Below are positions 1-8,931 of a stretch of 64,000 nt of DNA, in pieces (position 1 is the first letter of the stretch; each line of letters starts with the position of its first letter). Under the pieces are notes generated by a model. The model was not told the DNA's origin. It searched no databases and saw nothing but the letters and a program-made list of their open reading frames with translations. The stretch comes from Silvania hatchlandensis. GTDB lineage: Bacteria > Pseudomonadota > Gammaproteobacteria > Enterobacterales > Enterobacteriaceae. The stretch lies in NCBI RefSeq assembly GCF_025564065.1, contig NZ_JAMGZK010000047.1:1-64000 (forward strand), read 5' to 3'. The position numbers and the translations under genes were made by a program.

Positions 1-9
1 AGGTGGCGT

Positions 10-37
10 ATATTACGCTTTCCTCTTTCAGAGTCAA
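10..37 (-). promoter_or_regulatory. rRNA operon P2 promoter (leftward)
   Basis: On the minus strand a -35 box TTGACT (32-37) is followed after 16 bases by a -10 box TAATAT (10-15) and a GC-rich start region. The layout matches the second promoter of enterobacterial rrn operons. Transcription would start within the first few bases and run out of the window, so the 16S gene itself is not seen. Confidence 0.85.
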
Positions 38-117
38 GCGTTTATTTTCGCTTTTCTCTTCAACCGAACCGGCTGTTTGTGTGAAGTGATTCACATCCGC
101 CGTGTCGATGGAGGCGC

Positions 118-145
118 ATTATAGGGAGTTCTCCGGCGCTGACAA
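118..145 (-). promoter_or_regulatory. rRNA operon P1 promoter with upstream AT-rich element
   Basis: Minus-strand -35 TTGTCA (140-145), a 16-base spacer and a perfect -10 TATAAT (118-123) are followed by a GCGCC discriminator typical of stringently controlled stable-RNA promoters. The A/T-rich stretch at 146-180 is placed like an UP element. P1 lies about 100 bases upstream of P2, as in E. coli rrn operons, where gmhB is the neighbour of rrnH. Confidence 0.88.
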
Positions 146-200
146 GCGGAAAAAGACAAATTTATTTCAACCGCTCATCTTTTCGCCATAACGCCTGCTT

Positions 201-761
201 TTACTGCTTTTTAAGGGTTGCCGGCAGCTCTGCCAGGCTATTAATCACCCAATCTGCTGCATTTTCTGCTTCGGGCGTGACGGGTTTACCTGTGCGCACC
301 AGAACTTTATGCCCGATACCTGCCGCAGCTGCTGCCTGCATGTCTTCCAGTTTGTCGCCCACCATATAGGAAGCGCTCATATCTATATCAAGAAACTCCT
401 GAGCAGAGATGAACATGCCCGGATGCGGTTTACGGCAATCGCACGTCTGGCGATACTCTTCAACTGTGCCCTGCGGGTGATGCGGACAATAATAGATACC
501 ATCCAGATCGACACCACGATCGGCCAGCGACCAGTCCATCCATTCAGTCAGGGTCTCAAACTGCGCTTCGGTGAATTTACCGCGTGCAATGCCCGACTGA
601 TTGGTCACCACCACCAGCGCATAGCCCATCTCTTTTAATTCACGCATGGCTTCTATTACGCCATCAATGAATTCGAATTCATCTATCTCATGCACGTAAC
701 CATGATCGACATTAATCGTGCCGTCACGATCGAGAAAAATTGCGGGTACTGATTTCGCCAC
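201..761 (-). CDS. gmhB: D-glycero-beta-D-manno-heptose 1,7-bisphosphate 7-phosphatase
   Basis: Cytosolic HAD-family phosphatase that removes the 7-phosphate in the ADP-heptose pathway supplying the LPS inner core. The nucleophile motif FLDRDGT has Asp11 and Asp13, and the zinc-binding loop carries Cys92, His94, Cys107 and Cys109. At 186 residues it is slightly shorter than the 191-residue E. coli protein, differing at the C-terminal tail. The stop codon lies just upstream of the rrn P1 promoter, and the gene reads toward the rRNA operon as in E. coli. The start is an ATG followed by AKSVPAIF, identical to the E. coli N-terminus. Confidence 0.97.
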   Translation of the reverse strand: MAKSVPAIFLDRDGTINVDHGYVHEIDEFEFIDGVIEAMRELKEMGYALVVVTNQSGIARGKFTEAQFETLTEWMDWSLADRGVDLDGIYYCPHHPQGTVEEYRQTCDCRKPHPGMFISAQEFLDIDMSASYMVGDKLEDMQAAAAAGIGHKVLVRTGKPVTPEAENAADWVINSLAELPATLKKQ

Positions 762-848
762 CGGTTTGCTCCTGAAAAGGGGTGTCTTCGTAGTATCTCA
801 TGAATCACTGCGCAATAAAGTGCTCATCACACAGAGTTGGATTGATTT

Positions 849-872
849 AGACGTCTGGATGCCTTAACATCC
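849..872 (+). promoter_or_regulatory. MetJ operator (tandem met boxes) before metN
   Basis: A perfect met box AGACGTCT (849-856) is followed directly by the degenerate boxes GGATGCCT (857-864) and TAACATCC (865-872). MetJ with S-adenosylmethionine binds tandem 8-base boxes of this kind, and the methionine importer is a known member of that regulon. I could not assign the -35/-10 pair with confidence. Confidence 0.75.
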
Positions 873-948
873 ATTTTGTTGACGGTCATCGCCCGTATCA
901 GGCAGCAGAAAATGCCACGACTCACTTACAAACGATAAAAATAATCTA

Positions 949-1980
949 ATGATTAAACTTTCGAATATCACCAAAGTGTTCCAGCAAGGGAACCGTACCA
1001 TTCAGGCGTTGAACAACGTTAGCCTGCATGTTCCGGCTGGGCAGATTTATGGCGTCATTGGCGCCTCAGGTGCAGGTAAAAGCACACTCATTCGTTGCGT
1101 TAACCTGCTCGAACGTCCAACCGAGGGCATCGTCCAGGTTGATAATCAGGACCTGACCAGGCTCTCCGAAACCGAATTAACCAAAGCCCGCCGTCAGATT
1201 GGCATGATTTTCCAGCACTTTAACCTGCTGGCGTCCCGCACCGTATTTGGCAATGTTGCCTTACCGCTGGAGCTGGACAACACGCCAAAGGACGAAATCA
1301 AACGTCGCGTGACAGAGTTGCTGGAGCTGGTCGGTCTGAGCGATAAGCATGATGTCTACCCGGCAAACTTATCCGGTGGGCAAAAACAGCGTGTCGCGAT
1401 TGCACGCGCACTGGCAAGCAATCCAAAAGTCCTGCTGTGCGATGAAGCCACCAGCGCGCTGGATCCGGCCACTACCCGTTCGATTCTGGAACTGTTGAAA
1501 GACATTAACCGTCGTCTGGGGCTGACCATCCTCCTTATTACCCATGAAATGGATGTCGTCAAACGCATCTGTGACTGTGTGGCAGTGATCAGTAACGGTG
1601 AGCTGATTGAACAAGACACCGTCAGCGAAGTGTTCTCGCACCCGAAAACCCCGCTGGCGCAGCAGTTTATCCAGGCCACACTGCATCTGGATATTCCGGA
1701 AGATTATCAGGCACGTTTAAAAAGCACCCCGGAAGCCGACAGTGTTCCGATGCTGCGCATGGAATTTACCGGTAAGTCCGTGGATGCGCCGCTGCTGTCT
1801 GAAACCGCCCGTCGCTTCAACGTGAACAACAACATTATTAGCGCGCAGATGGATTACGCCGGCGGCGTTAAGTTCGGCATCATGCTGACAGAAATGCATG
1901 GCACGCAACAGGACACGCAAGCCGCTATCGCCTGGCTGCAGGAACATCATGTAAAAGTAGAGGTACTGGGTTATGTCTGA
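949..1980 (+). CDS. metN: Methionine ABC transporter ATP-binding protein
   Basis: ATPase of the MetNIQ importer for D- and L-methionine, on the cytoplasmic face of the inner membrane. Walker A GASGAGKS is at about residues 38-45, the ABC signature LSGGQKQR near 140, and Walker [12 protein letters not shown] follows. The last ~90 residues form the C-terminal NIL regulatory domain that senses internal methionine. Length 343, as in E. coli. The ATG has no obvious Shine-Dalgarno sequence in front (an A/T-rich run). The 3' end overlaps metI by 8 bases, suggesting translational coupling. Upstream met boxes indicate MetJ repression. Confidence 0.97.
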   Translation: MIKLSNITKVFQQGNRTIQALNNVSLHVPAGQIYGVIGASGAGKSTLIRCVNLLERPTEGIVQVDNQDLTRLSETELTKARRQIGMIFQHFNLLASRTVFGNVALPLELDNTPKDEIKRRVTELLELVGLSDKHDVYPANLSGGQKQRVAIARALASNPKVLLCDEATSALDPATTRSILELLKDINRRLGLTILLITHEMDVVKRICDCVAVISNGELIEQDTVSEVFSHPKTPLAQQFIQATLHLDIPEDYQARLKSTPEADSVPMLRMEFTGKSVDAPLLSETARRFNVNNNIISAQMDYAGGVKFGIMLTEMHGTQQDTQAAIAWLQEHHVKVEVLGYV

Positions 1981-2626
1981 GCCAATGATGTGGTTGCTGG
2001 CGCGCGGCGTATGGGAAACGCTGGCGATGACCTTTGTATCCGGCTTTTTCGGTTTTGTGATTGGTTTGCCGGTAGGCGTGCTGCTGTATGTCACCCGCCC
2101 GGGTCAAATTATTGAGAACGCCAAACTTTATCGCACCCTCTCGGCGCTGGTGAACATCTTCCGTTCCATCCCCTTCATTATTCTGTTGGTGTGGATGATT
2201 CCGTTTACGCGCGTTATTGTGGGCACGTCTATTGGCCTGCAGGCAGCAATCGTTCCTCTGACCGTGGGTGCGGCGCCCTTTATTGCCCGTATGGTTGAGA
2301 ACGCGCTGTTAGAGATCCCAACGGGTCTGATTGAGGCTTCACGCGCAATGGGTGCTACGCCGATGCAGATTGTACGTAAGGTCTTACTGCCAGAAGCCCT
2401 GCCGGGTCTGGTGAATGCGGCAACCATTACACTGATTACCCTGGTGGGTTACTCTGCAATGGGCGGTGCGGTAGGTGCAGGTGGTTTAGGTCAGATCGGC
2501 TATCAGTATGGCTATATTGGCTACAATGCTACCGTCATGAATACCGTTCTGGTGCTGCTGGTCGTGCTGGTTTACCTCATTCAATTCTCTGGCGATCGCA
2601 TCGTCCGGGCTGTTACGCATAAATAA
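1973..2626 (+). CDS. metI: Methionine ABC transporter permease
   Basis: Inner-membrane permease of MetNIQ, 217 residues with about five hydrophobic helices. The cytoplasmic coupling loop containing [17 protein letters not shown] is the EAA motif that contacts MetN. The start overlaps the end of metN and the gene is followed 39 bases later by metQ, so the three form one operon. The length equals that of E. coli MetI. Confidence 0.97.
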   Translation: MSEPMMWLLARGVWETLAMTFVSGFFGFVIGLPVGVLLYVTRPGQIIENAKLYRTLSALVNIFRSIPFIILLVWMIPFTRVIVGTSIGLQAAIVPLTVGAAPFIARMVENALLEIPTGLIEASRAMGATPMQIVRKVLLPEALPGLVNAATITLITLVGYSAMGGAVGAGGLGQIGYQYGYIGYNATVMNTVLVLLVVLVYLIQFSGDRIVRAVTHK

Positions 2627-2665
2627 CGTTACACAATACAAACTCAACGAGTTAAGGATAAAAAC

Positions 2666-3481
2666 ATGGCGTTTAAATTTAAGACCTATGCAGCGTTAGG
2701 CGCGCTGATCGGCTCTCTGGCTCTGGTGGGTTGCGGTCAGGACGAAAAAGATCCAAACCACATTAAAGTGGGCGTTATCGTCGGTGCGGAACAGCAGGTT
2801 GCAGAAACGGCTGCGAAGGTAGCCAAAGAGAAGTATGGCCTCGACGTTGAGCTGGTAACCTTTAACGATTACGTTCTGCCTAACGAAGCGCTGAGCAAAG
2901 GCGATATCGACGCCAACGCCTTCCAGCACAAACCGTACCTGGATCAGCAGATCAAAGATCGCGGCTACAAGCTAGTCGCAGCAGGAAACACCTTCGTCTA
3001 TCCGATTGCGGGCTACTCCAAAAAAATCAAATCCGTCGATGAACTGCAGGACGGTTCTCAGGTTGCCGTTCCGAACGATCCAACCAACCTTGGTCGTTCC
3101 CTGCTGCTGCTGCAGAAAGTGGGCCTGATCAAACTGAAAGACGGTGTTGGCCTGCTGCCTACCGTTCTGGACGTGACCGAGAACCCAAAAAATCTGAAAA
3201 TTGTTGAACTGGAAGCGCCGCAACTGCCGCGTTCTCTGGACGATGCACAGATCGCACTGGCGGTTATCAACACGACCTACGCCAGCCAGATTAACCTGAC
3301 CCCAGCGAAAGACGGTATCTTCGTGGAAGACAAAGACTCCCCGTACGTAAACCTGATCGTTACCCGTGAAGACAATAAAGATGCCGAAAACGTGAAGAAA
3401 TTCGTTGAGGCGTATCAGTCTGATGAAGTTTACCAGGAAGCGAACAAAGTCTTTAACGGCGGTGCAGTTAAAGGCTGGTAA
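2666..3481 (+). CDS. metQ: Methionine-binding lipoprotein of the MetNIQ importer
   Basis: Substrate-binding protein of the NlpA/MetQ family, 271 residues. The signal peptide ends in the lipobox LVGC with Cys23 as the acylated residue, followed by GQDEK, so it is anchored to the inner membrane facing the periplasm. It delivers methionine to MetI. Shine-Dalgarno AAGGA precedes the ATG. It is the last gene of the operon, and a strong hairpin terminator follows at 3508. Confidence 0.97.
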   Translation: MAFKFKTYAALGALIGSLALVGCGQDEKDPNHIKVGVIVGAEQQVAETAAKVAKEKYGLDVELVTFNDYVLPNEALSKGDIDANAFQHKPYLDQQIKDRGYKLVAAGNTFVYPIAGYSKKIKSVDELQDGSQVAVPNDPTNLGRSLLLLQKVGLIKLKDGVGLLPTVLDVTENPKNLKIVELEAPQLPRSLDDAQIALAVINTTYASQINLTPAKDGIFVEDKDSPYVNLIVTREDNKDAENVKKFVEAYQSDEVYQEANKVFNGGAVKGW

Positions 3482-3507
3482 TCTGACCTTTGTGTAATAT
3501 CATTCAG

Positions 3508-3534
3508 GACGGGCGTAAGCCCGTCTTGTCATTT
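3508..3534 (+). terminator. Intrinsic terminator of metNIQ
   Basis: The seven-base-pair stem GACGGGC / GCCCGTC (3508-3514 and 3519-3525) has a GTAA tetraloop and is followed by TTGTCATTT. It lies between metQ and rcsF. Confidence 0.78.
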
Positions 3535-3588
3535 ATGCAGGCAACTGATTCAATAGCTGACGATTTGATTATTCACTGAGGAATTACT

Positions 3589-3993
3589 ATGCGTGCTTTA
3601 CCGATCTGTCTTTTAGCACTGATGCTGAGCGGCTGTTCCATGCTAAGCAGATCTCCTGTTGAACCTGTTAAAAGCACAGCAACCCCGCCTAAAGCAGAGC
3701 CAGAGAAACCGAAAGCGCCGCGCCCTGCGCCCGTCAAAATCTATACCAATGCCGAAGAGCTAGTGGGTAAACCTTTCCGCGACCTCGGTGAAGTCTCAGG
3801 CGATTCTTGCCAGGCCAGCAATCAGGACTCTCCTCCGAATATCCCGACTGCGCGTAAACGCATGCAGGTGAATGCCTCTAAAATGAAGGCTAACGCCGTC
3901 CTGCTGCACAGCTGTGAAGTGACCAGCGGTACGCCAGGCTGCTACCGTCAGGCCGTTTGCGTAGGTTCAGCCCTTAACGTCTCGGCGAAATGA
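3589..3993 (+). CDS. rcsF: Rcs stress-sensing outer-membrane lipoprotein RcsF
   Basis: Sensor that reports outer-membrane and peptidoglycan damage to the RcsCDB phosphorelay through IgaA. The lipobox LSGC has Cys16 as lipidation site. A proline- and lysine-rich linker (about 22-50) precedes the folded domain with Cys74, Cys109, Cys118 and Cys124, the four cysteines of the two non-consecutive disulfides known in E. coli RcsF. Length 134 as in E. coli. The Shine-Dalgarno GAGGAA sits well before the ATG. The stop overlaps the trmO start in ATGA, so the two are probably coupled. Confidence 0.97.
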   Translation: MRALPICLLALMLSGCSMLSRSPVEPVKSTATPPKAEPEKPKAPRPAPVKIYTNAEELVGKPFRDLGEVSGDSCQASNQDSPPNIPTARKRMQVNASKMKANAVLLHSCEVTSGTPGCYRQAVCVGSALNVSAK

Positions 3994-4697
3994 GTGCTTT
4001 CCAGTTCGAGCAGATAGGCGTTATCCGTTCTCCCTATAAAGAGAAGTTTGCCGTGCCGCGCCAGCCAGGTCTGGTGAAAAGCGGCGGTGGCGAACTTCAC
4101 CTGATAGCGCCGTATAATCAAGCCGATGCCGTGCGCGGACTGGAAGCGTTTAGCCACCTGTGGGTACTGTTTATCTTTCATCAGACCATGGCAGGTGGCT
4201 GGCGTCCCACCGTGCGCCCGCCCCGTTTGGGCGGTAACACCAGAATGGGCGTCTTTGCCACGCGATCGACCTTCCGGCCGAATCCGGTCGGGATGTCGCT
4301 GGTCGAGTTAAAAGGTATTCGCTGTCAGAAAGATCAGGTAATCCTTGAGCTTGGCAGCCTGGATCTGGTCGACGGCACGCCGGTGGTGGATATCAAACCT
4401 TACCTGCCCTTTGCCGAAGCCTTACCGGATGCCCGCGCAAGCTATGCCCAGCAGGCACCGCAGGCAGACATGCCGGTGTACTTTACCGATGCGCTGACCG
4501 CACAGTTCGCGCTGCTGGAAAAGCGCTACCCTCGACTGCAGGATTTTATCGTCGATGTCCTGGCGCAAGATCCCCGTCCGGCCTACCGCAAAGAGGAAGA
4601 AGCCGGGAAAACCTACGCCGTTCTGCTGCTGGATTTTAATGTTCGCTGGCGCGTCACCGAGGCAGGCTTCGAAGTGTTTGCCCTGGAAGCGCAGTAA
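3990..4697 (+). CDS. trmO: tRNA (adenine(37)-N6)-methyltransferase TrmO
   Basis: SAM-dependent enzyme (formerly TsaA/YaeB) that methylates t6A37 to m6t6A in tRNA-Thr(GGU). It has the family's beta-barrel SAM-binding domain rather than a Rossmann fold, with conserved segments near the N-terminus (QIGVIRSPY), GGNTRMGVFATRSTFRPNPVG in the first third, and DGTPVVDIKPYLP near the middle. Length 235, as in E. coli. The start overlaps the rcsF stop by four bases. Confidence 0.95.
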   Translation: MSAFQFEQIGVIRSPYKEKFAVPRQPGLVKSGGGELHLIAPYNQADAVRGLEAFSHLWVLFIFHQTMAGGWRPTVRPPRLGGNTRMGVFATRSTFRPNPVGMSLVELKGIRCQKDQVILELGSLDLVDGTPVVDIKPYLPFAEALPDARASYAQQAPQADMPVYFTDALTAQFALLEKRYPRLQDFIVDVLAQDPRPAYRKEEEAGKTYAVLLLDFNVRWRVTEAGFEVFALEAQ

Positions 4698-4759
4698 TTT
4701 TATTGTCCTCTCTTTTGGCATCATGGCCACACTGGTAAACTAAACCACTTTTTTTGTGT

Positions 4760-4779
4760 CAGGCTGACCTGTCAGCCTG
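4760..4779 (+). promoter_or_regulatory. Perfect hairpin in the proS leader
   Basis: CAGGCTGAC (4760-4768) and GTCAGCCTG (4771-4779) are exact inverted repeats separated by CT, 30 bases before the proS ATG. A T-rich tract (4749-4755) precedes rather than follows it, so it is not a normal terminator for rightward transcription. A role in proS mRNA stability or translation is inference. Confidence 0.5.
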
Positions 4780-4809
4780 TTCCAATCGTCGAAATGGAAC
4801 CGTAACAAC

Positions 4810-6528
4810 ATGCGTACTAGCCAATATCTGCTCTCCACTCTGAAGGAGACGCCTGCCGACGCCGAAGTCATCAGCCATCAGCTGATGCTGCGCGCCGGGA
4901 TGATCCGCAAGCTGGCCTCCGGGTTGTATACCTGGCTGCCGACCGGCCTGCGCGTCCTGAGAAAAGTCGAAAACATCGTGCGTGAAGAGATGGATAACGC
5001 CGGTGCCATTGAGGTGTCCATGCCTGTGGTTCAGCCTGCTGACCTGTGGGTTGAGAGTGGCCGCTGGGAGCAGTACGGCCCGGAATTGCTGCGCTTTGTT
5101 GACCGTGGCGAGCGCCCGTTTGTCCTTGGCCCGACTCACGAAGAGGTGATCACCGACCTGATTCGTAACGAGCTGAGCTCTTACAAGCAGCTGCCGCTGA
5201 ACTTCTATCAGATCCAGACTAAATTCCGCGACGAAGTACGCCCTCGTTTTGGCGTCATGCGTTCCCGTGAATTTGTGATGAAGGATTCATACTCCTTCCA
5301 TACCTCACAGGACTCGCTGCAAGAGACCTATGACAAGATGTACGACGCGTACAGCAAAATCTTCACCCGCATGGGTCTGGATTTCCGTGCAGTGCTGGCC
5401 GACACCGGCTCCATCGGCGGCAGCGCGTCCCATGAATTCCAGGTTCTGGCGCAGAGCGGCGAAGACGATGTGATCTTCTCCGACACCTCCGACTACGCGG
5501 CTAACATCGAGTTTGCCGAAGCGCTGGCACCAAAAGCGCCACGCGCAGCGGCTACCCAGGAGATGACCCTGGTTGATACGCCAAACGCCAAAACCATCGC
5601 CGAGCTGGTTGAGCAGTTCAATCTGCCGGTTGAGAAAACCGTTAAAACCCTGCTGGTGAAAGCGGTTGAAGGCAGCAGCTACCCGCTGGTTGCCCTGCTG
5701 GTGCGTGGCGATCACGAGCTGAATGAAGTGAAAGCAGAAAAACTGCCGCAGGTTGCCAGCCCGCTGACCTTCGCGACCGAAGCGGACATCCGCGCGGTAG
5801 TGAATGCCGGCCCAGGCTCTCTCGGCCCGGTTAATCTGCCTGTTCCGGTGGTTATCGACCGTACCGTTGCCGCGATGAGCGATTTCTCTGCCGGTGCGAA
5901 CATCGACGGTAAACATTACTTTGGCATTAACTGGGATCGCGACGCGGCGACGCCAGAAGTGGCCGATATCCGTAACGTGGTCGCAGGCGATCCAAGCCCG
6001 GATGGCCAGGGCGTGCTGCAGATCAAACGCGGCATCGAAGTCGGTCACATCTTCCAGCTGGGCACCAAGTATTCACAGGCGCTGAACGCAGCGGTACAAG
6101 GTGAAGACGGTCGTAACCAGACGCTGACCATGGGTTGCTACGGGATCGGGATTACGCGCGTCGTAGCTGCGGCAATCGAGCAGAACCATGACGAGCGCGG
6201 GATCGTCTGGCCGGACAACATTGCACCGTTCCATGTGGCGATCCTGCCAATGAACATGCACAAGTCCTACCGCGTGCAGGAGCTGGCAGAGAAGCTGTAC
6301 AGCGAACTGCGTGCGCAGGGTATCGAAGTGCTGATGGACGACCGTAAAGAGCGTCCGGGTGTGATGTTTGCTGATATGGAACTGATCGGTATTCCGCATA
6401 CCGTCGTTATTGGCGACCGTAATCTCGATAATGAAGAAATCGAGTACAAATACCGTCGTAACGGCGAGAAGCAGATGATCAAAACCAGCGAAATCCTTGA
6501 TTACCTGGTGAAAGCCATCAAGGCATAA
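4810..6528 (+). CDS. proS: Prolyl-tRNA synthetase
   Basis: Class IIa aminoacyl-tRNA synthetase charging tRNA-Pro. The N-terminal catalytic core contains class II motif 1 and motif 2 ([17 protein letters not shown]), an inserted YbaK-like editing domain at about residues 225-405 that hydrolyses Ala-tRNA-Pro, motif 3 near [10 protein letters not shown], and a C-terminal anticodon-binding domain starting around 470. Length 572, as in E. coli. It is a single gene with its own leader, and a bidirectional terminator lies immediately after. Confidence 0.98.
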   Translation: MRTSQYLLSTLKETPADAEVISHQLMLRAGMIRKLASGLYTWLPTGLRVLRKVENIVREEMDNAGAIEVSMPVVQPADLWVESGRWEQYGPELLRFVDRGERPFVLGPTHEEVITDLIRNELSSYKQLPLNFYQIQTKFRDEVRPRFGVMRSREFVMKDSYSFHTSQDSLQETYDKMYDAYSKIFTRMGLDFRAVLADTGSIGGSASHEFQVLAQSGEDDVIFSDTSDYAANIEFAEALAPKAPRAAATQEMTLVDTPNAKTIAELVEQFNLPVEKTVKTLLVKAVEGSSYPLVALLVRGDHELNEVKAEKLPQVASPLTFATEADIRAVVNAGPGSLGPVNLPVPVVIDRTVAAMSDFSAGANIDGKHYFGINWDRDAATPEVADIRNVVAGDPSPDGQGVLQIKRGIEVGHIFQLGTKYSQALNAAVQGEDGRNQTLTMGCYGIGITRVVAAAIEQNHDERGIVWPDNIAPFHVAILPMNMHKSYRVQELAEKLYSELRAQGIEVLMDDRKERPGVMFADMELIGIPHTVVIGDRNLDNEEIEYKYRRNGEKQMIKTSEILDYLVKAIKA

Positions 6529-6533
6529 GCCGC

Positions 6534-6561
6534 AAAAAACCCCGCTGATGCGGGGTTTTTT
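6534..6561. terminator. Bidirectional terminator between proS and nlpE
   Basis: CCCCGC (6540-6545), loop TGAT, GCGGGG (6550-6555), with six A before and six T after. The symmetry lets it end both rightward proS and leftward nlpE transcripts, whose genes converge here. Confidence 0.92.
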
Positions 6562-6568
6562 ATGTCAG

Positions 6569-7267
6569 CTATTTGCTGTCGCAGTTTTTGCCGGGCTCAA
6601 AGCGAGCATCTCTGTCTGGCACCAGCGTTTTCACGCTTTCTCCGCTATCCGGATTCGGCTCCAGAGTAAAATGGCCGTTTACCGTCAACAGCACCGGTTT
6701 GCTATCACTGCCACGGGCCGCCGCATAATCCCGTTCCAGCTGAGCGTTATTGGTCACGCTCACCTTTTTACCGGTCATACAGTCGGTGAATATCGCCGCA
6801 TCCGCCATATAGAAATACATCCCCCGCATCGCCATCGACGTGGACGGCAGCGCAGCGGTCACTGGTTCAAGCGTGTAGTTCAGCTGCGAATCAATAGGAT
6901 TACCTTCCCGATCCAGCATCTCCAGCGCCGCGCCTTTAGCCCGGAAATAGTGTTTTTCGCCATCGGTCGCCGTCAGCACCAGCTTATCAGCCGTTCGCGC
7001 CCAGCTGCCGTAAGTGGCAAAAGAGGATGGGGCTTTTGCGCCCTGATAATGCTGGTTCATTACCCAGGTACCGTCTTTTTCCAGAAACAGCGAGGTTTCA
7101 ATCCCTTCACAATCGGCACAGGGCAATACACCGCGCCAGCTTTGCTGCATCGGCTTTAACGCTTCCATCTGACCTGACGCCAGCGTCTGCACTTCCGTAC
7201 GGTTATGGCATCCCATCAGGACCAACAGCGCACCTGCTGCCATTACTGAAAATATCGCTGTTTTCAC
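6569..7267 (-). CDS. nlpE: Copper homeostasis/adhesion-sensing lipoprotein NlpE
   Basis: Outer-membrane lipoprotein (CutF) that activates the Cpx envelope-stress response on surface contact or when its lipidation or folding fails. It has lipobox LMGC with Cys20, a CxxC pair at Cys50/Cys53 (CADC), and two further cysteines in the C-terminal half (TDC and NCDSK). The N-terminal domain is lipocalin-like and the C-terminal one OB-like in the E. coli structure. At 232 residues it is close to the 236 of E. coli. The start is GTG, with AAGGA upstream. It lies downstream of arfB, which reads the same way. Confidence 0.95.
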   Translation of the reverse strand: MKTAIFSVMAAGALLVLMGCHNRTEVQTLASGQMEALKPMQQSWRGVLPCADCEGIETSLFLEKDGTWVMNQHYQGAKAPSSFATYGSWARTADKLVLTATDGEKHYFRAKGAALEMLDREGNPIDSQLNYTLEPVTAALPSTSMAMRGMYFYMADAAIFTDCMTGKKVSVTNNAQLERDYAAARGSDSKPVLLTVNGHFTLEPNPDSGESVKTLVPDRDARFEPGKNCDSK

Positions 7268-7291
7268 CCTAAATTCCTTATCTATTCCCGA

Positions 7292-7714
7292 CTAATCCTG
7301 AGGGCGGCGCACTTTGCCACGCAGCGACTTCACCGTCGATTTCTGCGATTTCGAGGACAGGCGACGCTCTTTTGATGCCCGTGTCGGACGGGTTGCCCGA
7401 CGACTTTTTTGTACCGTCGTTAACTCTTGTATTACCGCCACCAGCCGGGAAAGCGCTGCTTCACGGTTCATCTCCTGGCTGCGGTACTCCTGCGCCTTAA
7501 TAATAATCCCCCCATCGCTGGTGATGAGATGGTGGCTGGCGGCCAGCAGACGTTCTTTATAATACTCTGGCAGGCTGGATGCCCGAATGTCAAAGCGCAG
7601 ATGGATAGCCGTTGAGGCTTTATTCACATGCTGCCCGCCCGCGCCCTGTGCACGGATCGCTGTAATCTCGACCTCGCTATCAGGAAGGGTGACCGTTCGG
7701 GACAGGACAATCAT
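7292..7714 (-). CDS. arfB: Alternative ribosome-rescue hydrolase ArfB
   Basis: Peptidyl-tRNA hydrolase (YaeJ) that frees ribosomes stalled on truncated mRNA. The catalytic GGQ is at residues 26-28 (GAGGQHVNK), as in class I release factors, but the protein lacks the stop-codon-reading domain. The C-terminal ~35 residues are strongly basic ([16 protein letters not shown]), the tail that enters the empty mRNA channel. Length 140, as in E. coli. Its ATG overlaps the yaeQ stop in ATGA. Confidence 0.97.
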   Translation of the reverse strand: MIVLSRTVTLPDSEVEITAIRAQGAGGQHVNKASTAIHLRFDIRASSLPEYYKERLLAASHHLITSDGGIIIKAQEYRSQEMNREAALSRLVAVIQELTTVQKSRRATRPTRASKERRLSSKSQKSTVKSLRGKVRRPQD

Positions 7715-8256
7715 GAACGTGACTGCCAGGCTTCAAGATGAATTTCCAGATTATTCTCAGCATCCGATAACCAGATGGCGCCGTCCTGGATCGTTGCCTG
7801 CAGGATCATGGTCCGCCCGGCAAATGCACTCAGCTGAGCCAGCTGTTCATCATCCAGATACCAGACCGACAGATTGGAGAACTGCGCGCATTTGTTCTTG
7901 TGCTGTTGCCACCAGATTTCCGCCGCGCGGCTGTTATAGGCAAACAAGGCCACTTCACCCGACTGGGTGCAGGCTTTCTTGATCCGCCGCTCATCCGGCA
8001 GGCCGAGCTCAATCCAGAGATCAATCCCCAGATGATCGTTAAGCTGCCAGGCTTCCGGTTCGTCTTCCGCACTCAGCCCACGGGTGAATTGCAGCCGCTC
8101 GTTGGCATACTTAATCCATGCCAGCAGGCGCAGCATCATGCGCTCCTGGGTTTCAGAGGGGTGACGCGCCAGCGTCAAAGTCGCATCCAAAAACTGGTTG
8201 CGATCTAAATCCGCCACATTGACCGTGGCTTTGTAAATTGTCGCTTTAAGCGCCAT
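7711..8256 (-). CDS. yaeQ: YaeQ family protein
   Basis: A 181-residue protein of the YaeQ family (DUF1512-like, PD-(D/E)XK nuclease-like fold in crystal structures). No biochemical role is established; an older link to RfaH suppression was questioned. The N-terminus [19 protein letters not shown] is characteristic. It overlaps arfB by four bases, so it is the first gene of a yaeQ-arfB unit, possibly reading on to nlpE. The divergent yaeP promoter lies 120 bases upstream. Confidence 0.92.
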   Translation of the reverse strand: MALKATIYKATVNVADLDRNQFLDATLTLARHPSETQERMMLRLLAWIKYANERLQFTRGLSAEDEPEAWQLNDHLGIDLWIELGLPDERRIKKACTQSGEVALFAYNSRAAEIWWQQHKNKCAQFSNLSVWYLDDEQLAQLSAFAGRTMILQATIQDGAIWLSDAENNLEIHLEAWQSRS

Positions 8257-8368
8257 CAGAGAACTCCTTTCGAATCAGGTGCGCATTGTAGCGAAATATC
8301 AATAAAAAGGCTGTTATCGCCTCGCGAATGTCTGCGACATCAAGCTGCTGATATTGCTTAAATGAGTA

Positions 8369-8377
8369 TGGTATAGT
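8369..8377 (+). promoter_or_regulatory. Probable extended -10 promoter of yaeP-rof
   Basis: TGGTATAGT: a TG dinucleotide (8369-8370) one base ahead of the -10 hexamer TATAGT (8372-8377), the form of an extended -10 promoter. The -35 region is poor. It lies 78 bases before the yaeP start in the divergent yaeQ/yaeP spacer. Confidence 0.45.
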
Positions 8378-8454
8378 CACCTTGCTAAACCGAGTTTATC
8401 TTCGTAGGCTTAAGGGTATCTCACAGTAAAGTCAGTGCGCTGGCAGGAGGGGAT

Positions 8455-8655
8455 GTGAATAATTATTGTGAGCTAATTCGCAAACGGTATGCGGAAATTG
8501 CCAGCGGCGATCTGGGGTATATCCCTGATGCGTTGGGCTGTGTATTGAAAGTTCTGAATGAAGTCGCATCGGATGATACGCTTTCAGAGTCGATCAGAGA
8601 AAAAGCGGCATATGCTGCTGCGAATTTACTGGTGAGCGATTATGTCAATGAATGA
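8455..8655 (+). CDS. yaeP: YaeP family small protein
   Basis: A 66-residue protein of the UPF0253 family with no established function. The start is GTG, set by a strong Shine-Dalgarno AGGAGGGG seven bases earlier. The sequence ([19 protein letters not shown]) is nearly identical to E. coli YaeP. Its last codons overlap the rof start by 14 bases, so the two are co-transcribed and probably translationally coupled. Confidence 0.93.
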   Translation: MNNYCELIRKRYAEIASGDLGYIPDALGCVLKVLNEVASDDTLSESIREKAAYAAANLLVSDYVNE

Positions 8656-8902
8656 TACCTATCAACCCATCAATTGTGATGACTATGACAACCTCGAACT
8701 TGCCTGCCAGCACCATTATATCCTGGCGCTGGCACTTAAAGATGGCGAGGTTCTGAAGGCGAAGGCGAGCGATCTGGTCTCCCGTAAAAACGTGGAGTAC
8801 CTGGTGGTGGAAGACGGCGGCGCAACGCGCGAACTGCGTCTCGATAAAATTGCCAGCTTCAGTCATCCCGAAATCGGCACCGTCGTGGTGAGCGAGTCCT
8901 GA
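8642..8902 (+). CDS. rof: Rho-binding antiterminator Rof
   Basis: Small Sm-like protein that binds Rho and inhibits Rho-dependent termination. Core residues [13 protein letters not shown] and the C-terminal [10 protein letters not shown] are family hallmarks. Two in-frame ATGs compete: 8642 gives 86 residues and has GGTGA at good spacing; 8648 gives 84 residues. The one at 8642 is favoured by the ribosome-binding site. The gene overlaps yaeP and converges on tilS. Confidence 0.94.
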   Translation: MSMNDTYQPINCDDYDNLELACQHHYILALALKDGEVLKAKASDLVSRKNVEYLVVEDGGATRELRLDKIASFSHPEIGTVVVSES

Positions 8903-8910
8903 TGTGTGTG

Positions 8911-8931
8911 ACGGGCGGCCCTGCTGCCCGT
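8911..8931. terminator. Hairpin between convergent rof and tilS
   Basis: ACGGGC (8911-8916) pairs with GCCCGT (8926-8931). The 29-base gap between rof and tilS holds nothing else. There is no clean T run on either side, so termination by this element alone is uncertain. Confidence 0.35.

Noticed and set aside
5305-6048. Open frame of 247 codons on the minus strand
   Set aside because: It is antisense to proS, with the composition of a shadow frame.
6548-7159. Open frame of 203 codons opposite nlpE
   Set aside because: It starts inside the proS/nlpE terminator loop region and is antisense to the conserved lipoprotein gene.
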